DNA of 64,000 nucleotides, taken from positions 42,626,694 through 42,690,693 of the forward strand of contig CM067452.1 in assembly GCA_034508935.3 (NCBI GenBank). The letters run 5' to 3'. Position 1 is the first letter of the stretch. Each line of letters starts with the position of its first letter. Shown here piece by piece: positions 58,976 through 64,000 of this stretch. A program made the translations under genes and the position numbers. Source of the stretch: Berghia stephanieae. Taxonomy: Eukaryota; Mollusca; Gastropoda; Nudibranchia; Aeolidiidae. The notes beneath the pieces are model-generated. The model did not search any database. It was given only the letters and a program-made list of their open reading frames with translations, and had not been told where the DNA came from.

Positions 58976-59063
58976 CAAACTATCTTAATTATCTTTCAAA
59001 TGTTTATAAAAAGCTCCTTTTATACTAAAGTTGAGCACTATTATTTCATGGTTTTTGTTTTAT

Positions 59064-59065
<2 letters not shown>

Positions 59066-59128
<63 letters not shown>

Positions 59129-59171
59129 CATATATTATATATTATTTATATTATATTGTTATATTTAATAT

Positions 59172-59217
<46 letters not shown>

Positions 59218-59252
59218 TAAATATATATATTATATATATATATTATATTATA
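59066..59252. repeat. (TA)n microsatellite
   Basis: TA repeats with TTTA interruptions, next to the right arm. Confidence 0.95.
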
Positions 59253-59449
59253 AGTAAAACTATGATCTGTTCTAAAATATTGTGTTTCGAATATTCGCTA
59301 TCATCCTTTTGAGAGGAATGCCCGAAAGAATATTGTAGTTGAACATAATTATACTTGAAATACTTTTAAATAAATCCAGTGTTAACAAAACGTGAATGGA
59401 ATTATTATTATTTCTGACCAAATACATAACAACACACGTACACACACAC

Positions 59450-59630
59450 ACACTAGTAGTAGTAGGAAGGTTAAATAGGAAGCACTAGTATATGTAATAG
59501 TAGTGTAGTAGTAGTAGTAGTAGTAGTAGTAAGTAGTTGTTGTGTGTTGTTGTATGTAGTTAGTAGTGTGTGTAATAGTATTTAGTAGTAGTAGGTAGTT
59601 AGTAGTTAGTAGTAGTAGTATAGTAGTAGT

Positions 59631-59677
<47 letters not shown>

Positions 59678-59730
59678 TAGTGTAGTTAGTAGTGTGTTGT
59701 TGTGGTAGTAGTTGTTAGTGTGTATATAGT

Positions 59731-59798
<68 letters not shown>

Positions 59799-59818
59799 AG
59801 TAGAGTTAGTAGTAGTAG

Positions 59819-59850
<32 letters not shown>

Positions 59851-59899
59851 TTAGTAGTAGTAGTAGTGTAGTGGTAATAGTATTAGTAGTTAGTAGTAG

Positions 59900-59996
<97 letters not shown>

Positions 59997-60014
59997 TGTG
60001 GTAGTAGTTGTAGT

Positions 60015-60053
<39 letters not shown>

Positions 60054-60130
60054 TAGATAATAGTAGTATATAATAATATAATATATAATAATAATAATAA
60101 TAATTATAATAAATAATAATAATAATGGTA
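59450..60130. repeat. (AGT)n / (ATA)n microsatellite array
   Basis: About 0.6 kb of AGT repeats (the ACT motif on the other strand) ending in ATA/AAT repeats that form the 3' tail of the adjoining LINE. Confidence 0.95.
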
Positions 60131-62562
60131 TACATTTATAGTGCGCCATCCCTTCATCAGGAGGGCTTTGGGCGCATGACATAGATTAACTTAATCATGA
60201 AGCCCTAAACAGTACACGAACAACGCTAATTATACACATAATCAAAAGAAAGCCTGTCGGAATAAGAATGTCTTCAATCGACGCTTGAATTCTCTCTTGT
60301 GAAGACGAATAACGTATCTCTAGTGGTAGTAAATTCCACAACCTTGGACCAGAATGCTGAAACGCGCGTTCACCTGCCTTCACTCGACAGCGGGGTGTTT
60401 TCAATTTGAGGTCGTTCGTTGATCGAAGCGATCGCTGTGGGTTATACCGTTCAACGAGGTTTGAGAGATATGCTGGTGACGAGTACTCCAGTCATTTGAA
60501 AACGATAGTTGAAGATTTATATTTAATGCGCTGCTCCACTGGCAGCCAATGCAGCTGCTGTAGTAATTCGGGAGCTGCAGTTTTTCTTCTTTCTGTAGTA
60601 CAACGCGGGCTGCCATGTTTGTTTTTTTGTTTTGTCCTTTGTGAGACCAACAAACAGTGCATTGCAGTAGTCCATTTTCGGGAATATCAAAGATGTTCAC
60701 CAATTTGTTGCAAGTTTCCCTATTAATAAATGGTCTGATTGTTCTGATATTTCTTAGAATGCAGATAGCACTTGTTCTCACATTGTTAATATGTTTGTTC
60801 ATAGACAGATCACTCTCTAAGGTGATGCCGAGATTTTTTGCTGATGTTGTGCGTTGTATTTTGTCATTATCGTTGATTGTCAGTGCCAGTGTAAATGGAT
60901 CTGTCTTTTATTTGAACTAGCAATGAATAAGGCTTCAGTTTTGTCGCCATTTAATTTTAATCTATTTGAAGACATCCATCTCATCACATGGTTAATGCAT
61001 TGTTCGTAAACAGTTATCTTTGAAGCTATATCGGATTGCAAACACATGCTATATATCTGGGTATCGTCGGCGTACATATGGTAAGCGAGAGAATGTTGCT
61101 CTAAGATTCTCACAACAGGGGAAGTGTAAAGTACAAAAAGGACTGGACCTAAAACGGATCCTTGAGGTACACCAAAATAAAGGTCACGACTCTGACAAAG
61201 TTACTTCCCCAATTAAAACTGATTGAGTTCTTTGAGTAAGATATGATGCAAACCAGTTTAGAGCAGTGCCCGATATGCCGAAAGTAACTTGTAGCCTTCG
61301 AAGTAGATGGCATGGTCGATGGTGTCAAAGGCCGCCGAAAGATCGAGAAGACTAAGGATGGTGGTTTTTCCTTGATCAATAATTTGCAGCAAGTCATTTG
61401 TGATTCTCATCAATGCTGTTTCTGTGCTATGATTTTGCCGATAGGCCGATTGAAAGCACTCATCGAGGTTATTATGTTTCACATGACAAGAAAGTTGTTT
61501 TAGTACAATCTTTTCTAGAATTTTGGAAATGAATGGTAGATTTGATACAGGCCTAAAGTTTTTTTAAATTATCACTGTCAAGTCCCGCTTTCTTCAACAA
61601 TGGCTTCACCAATGCTTTCTTGAAGCTTTCTGGAACAACTCCATCCCTTAATGATTGATTAATCAATTCAGTGATGTAAGGTGCAAGTTCATCAATACAC
61701 TCCTTCAAAATTGATGTTGGTAAAGGGTCGAGCCTACATGATTTGCTAGGACTAGAGAGAATCGTTTTCTTTGTGTCATTTATTGAAATTTCTTTGAAAG
61801 ATGTTAAGGGTTCACCATAAAAGAAACAAGTGAGGTTTATATTCTGCTCGTCGTGTTTCGTTCTGTGGCTCAAGTTTCACTCCGTATATCTGTTGTTATT
61901 TTATTCATGAAATTACTCTACAAAGCAGTTTTTTTGTGTCGGTGTTACTGTTTCCCACATCTAGATGCCAAAAGATTATTTATAATGATGGTCTGTATGT
62001 CATGATGCAAAGATAAAGTCATAAAACATTGAGAGGTGTCGCTAGTTGCATGTCAACGCTGGTCAATACCCAGTCAATAATGTGTCCACACCGATGTGTC
62101 TTTTCCATTGACATGCTGTGTCATGTGATGTGACGAAAGTAGTTTATTTATATTTCTTATATCCGGTGTGTCTCGATCAAAGTGTAAGTTGAAATCTCCA
62201 ACAATAATATTTTTCTTTGACTTCATGTCAAGGCGAAGAAGGAAGTCCTCGAATTCATCAATAAATAGTGATGTTTTTAAGCTATTTTTTGCACTGGGTG
62301 GTGGCCTATATATTGAATGAAGCTTGACTGAGTCATGTTTAAAATCAATGACCAATGACCATTCCTACCGATTCGAATGCCGAAAAATTGTTGACATCAT
62401 GATTAAATCTAATGGTCAAATTTGACCTATAGACCACTGCAATTCCTCCCCCTCTCCTTCCTTTTCTCGGAAATGACTGAGTTGTATGTGTGAGTGGTGT
62501 TAAATCCGACACAATTGCTTCATCCCCATTCTCCTTTAACCATGTTTCAATTATTATTAGAA
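60131..62562 (-). mobile_element. L2/CR1-type LINE, 5'-truncated, broken
   Basis: Minus strand in order: an endonuclease part with ETWLKENGDEAIVSD, KGRRGGGIAVVYRS (about 62540-62420), LHSIYRPPPSAKN and IVGDFNLHFD (about 62330-62170). RT follows with PSKSCRLDPLPTSILKE (about 61750-61700), CFQSAYRQNHSTETAL (about 61460), [16 protein letters not shown] (catalytic Asp, about 61340) and HMYADDTQIYSM (YADD, about 61075), then LKLNGDKTEALF (about 60960). A thumb/C-terminal segment ends with GERAFQHSGPRLWNLLP (about 60370) and the 3' end near ATGGCGCACTATAAATG before an ATT tail. It is cut near the endonuclease start where a SINE-A begins. It has numerous shifts and stops. Confidence 0.85.
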
Positions 62563-62565
62563 TGT

Positions 62566-62856
62566 GCTGCTATGTGGTCTTGTGGTATGACACTCGCTTT
62601 GGGATTGGAATGTCCTGGGTTTTCGGCGCATAGTTGAGTCTTTGGAAAAGACTCTTTACTGACATTCTCTCACCGTACTCAGGTGTAAAATGAGTACCTT
62701 TCCGTTAACAGTGGTGTCTTTGCCCGAAAAATTGTAATATCGCCTCTCAGGCGGCATGTCCCGTCCTTTATGTTATATGTTGCTGTTGACCAGTGACCAT
62801 TTGTAAAGCGCTTTGAGCACATTTTGTGGATATTGCACTATATAAAGCTCAATTTG
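62566..62856 (+). mobile_element. SINE-A copy
   Basis: Head GCTATGTGGTCTTGTGGTAT, B-box region shortened (GGGTTTTCGGC), tail GCACTATATAAAGCTCAAT. It abuts the truncated end of the LINE. Confidence 0.85.
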
Positions 62857-62947
62857 TATATGTGTGTCTGCACTCGCGTATACTTTTAGTTAAATGTGTG
62901 TTCTTTTTTTTATTTTCGTTTCTTTTTTATTTTACAAATTTTCCTTT

Positions 62948-63230
62948 TTGGGGCTCTCTATGGCTAATTTGGTAGAACACTCGCTTCACTATCAAAGGGA
63001 CCAAGATCGATCCCGGATGCAGTCGTGATTTTATTTCTGCCCCTTCCCCATAACCACCAAGCAGGGATTGGGTAGCTAGGTTTGATAGATCTGGCGGAGT
63101 ATTTTGCGATAGGCTAGCGTCCAAAGGGGAACAAGCAATTGCTATTGTCCGTTTCACGCTATAGAAACACGATTATCTCCGGCTCCATGCGCCCAATGTC
63201 TTAAAAGACTAACTTTATGTGTCCATTTTG
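62948..63230 (+). mobile_element. SINE-B copy
   Basis: GGCTAATTTGGTAGAACACT (A box), GGGACCAAGATCGATCCCGG (B-box region), and body AGCAATTGCTATTGTCCGTT shared with the copy at 28870-29155. Confidence 0.8.
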
Positions 63231-63349
63231 GCATTATATTCAGTCTGTGAATCTTGATTATCACACAGATATTCAATCCTGGGTCCAATTTTGTGAACAC
63301 AATAATTGAAACTCGAGGTCAAAGTTTAAAGTGTGTAAAGGTTAATTTT

Positions 63350-64000
63350 GTTGTGATGATCGAGGCAGCAGCAGCCACTTATGGTTTTCACACTACTATG
63401 TTATGACGATTGACCCAATCAGCAATGTTCGGTCCGCATTCGTGCACCGTCACGAACCAGCCCGGTAGCATCGTCACAACACACCGTTCGACTAGAGCTC
63501 TGCTGTTTCCGGTTCATGCCCACATCGGTACATGTTGGACAGGTGAAAGTCCCCACTGATGAAGCGACTTGCCTCCTCTTACTGGTGTCAAAGCCTGGAA
63601 ACTTCTCACCAAGCTAGAGGAGAGTACGTCCCCTCCCCAACGAGGGATTGAATTCGTCCAAAACCGACTTTCATCTTGCATATGCATCTCTGTCCTTAGT
63701 CATGAGGCTGCGTACAAGGGCTGCCGGACTTATTCGGATCGAAAAGGGGGCGCCGTCCATTATGCGATTCTGAGGGTATCCCCATCCCTCTCTCTTGGAT
63801 CTTATTCAGCCATTTTCCGTAATCGTCTCCACATCGGGGGGGGGGGGAGGGCAGGATTACTGCCATTATTGGGCCCCATTCTCCAGGAGTTGCGTATCTC
63901 TATCTTCCGGGCAACTCATTCGAGATGCACCCGATAGGTAAGGCTGTGGTCCACGTCACTCCTAAATATTTTGGATGCGGCTCATATGGATAGGCTGGTC
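63350..64000. other. No gene recognised; dispersed repeat piece and G run
   Basis: 63380-63470 is related to 21190-21275. A G run lies at 63836-63848. The 122-codon open stretch at 63569-63937 has no recognisable domain. Confidence 0.4.

Larger units (their letters stand above)
56976..59008 (-). mobile_element. Penelope-like fragment bounded by inverted arms
   Basis: Arms 56976-57107 and 58878-59008 are near-perfect inverted copies (about 130 bp), each containing a hammerhead motif and flanked outside by TA microsatellites. The only coding part is a GIY-YIG segment at the left. The interior 57560-58860 is not recognisably Penelope and may be captured or inserted DNA. Inverted copies of the terminal repeat are known in Penelope-like elements. 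Confidence 0.7.

Noticed and set aside
19318-63230. tRNA genes suggested by A and B boxes
   Set aside because: The boxes belong to SINE heads followed by SINE bodies and tails; no clean 72-base cloverleaf with an acceptor stem was seen.
63569-63937. 122-codon open frame near the window end
   Set aside because: It crosses a G run and has no domain or family resemblance; more likely repeat-derived.

Overview
This is a 64 kb window of AT-rich animal nuclear DNA. It is very sparse in genes and crowded with mobile elements and simple repeats. The organism is probably a marine invertebrate, plausibly a mollusc or another lophotrochozoan. That is inferred from an intron-bearing alpha-tubulin copy, a NRF-6-type acyltransferase gene, several tRNA-derived SINE families with a tail ending in GCGCTATATAAA, Penelope-like elements, an Academ-like transposon and a spliced tyrosine-recombinase gene. 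The species cannot be named from the sequence. One 100-base run of N (46432-46531) marks an assembly gap.

Layout. 1-8 kb: an AT-rich repeat with G-run ends, then a Tc1 relic split by a 4.4 kb DNA transposon (3128-7562). The insertion is bounded by terminal inverted repeats and a 3-bp target duplication, and its transposase carries an XPG-type nuclease signature (Academ superfamily). 8-11 kb: a CR1/Rex-like LINE fragment and a Penelope-like GIY-YIG fragment followed by a hammerhead ribozyme motif. 12-14.5 kb: the only long intact protein gene, a single-exon 799-residue NRF-6-like acyltransferase. 14.6-20.9 kb: ACT repeats, a 41-bp satellite, microsatellites and four SINE copies. 21-25.6 kb: a mariner-type relic and the 3' half of a Helitron whose hairpin and CTAG end sit in a TA microsatellite. 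26-31 kb: a second hammerhead, a LINE fragment, SINEs and a Tc1 fragment. 31-46 kb: possible dispersed exons of a coiled-coil gene, a dispersed 0.5 kb repeat, a spliced tyrosine-recombinase gene on the minus strand (35468-42188) and two pogo-like MITEs. 47-53 kb: a fold-back repeat, an IS630/Tc1-related relic, a 34-bp minisatellite, SINEs and a 0.9 kb ATT array. 53.6-55 kb: an alpha-tubulin copy with an intact 3' splice site but broken frame. 57-59 kb: a Penelope-like fragment between inverted arms that each carry a hammerhead. 59-64 kb: AGT repeats, a 2.4 kb L2/CR1-type LINE and SINEs.

The coding content does not form a pathway. Apart from the acyltransferase, almost every recognisable coding segment is a mobile element or a decaying gene copy. 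The points most worth following up are the Academ-like element with its reconstructable empty site, the hammerhead motifs at three loci (four copies), each beside TA microsatellites, the spliced tyrosine-recombinase gene, and the degenerate tubulin.
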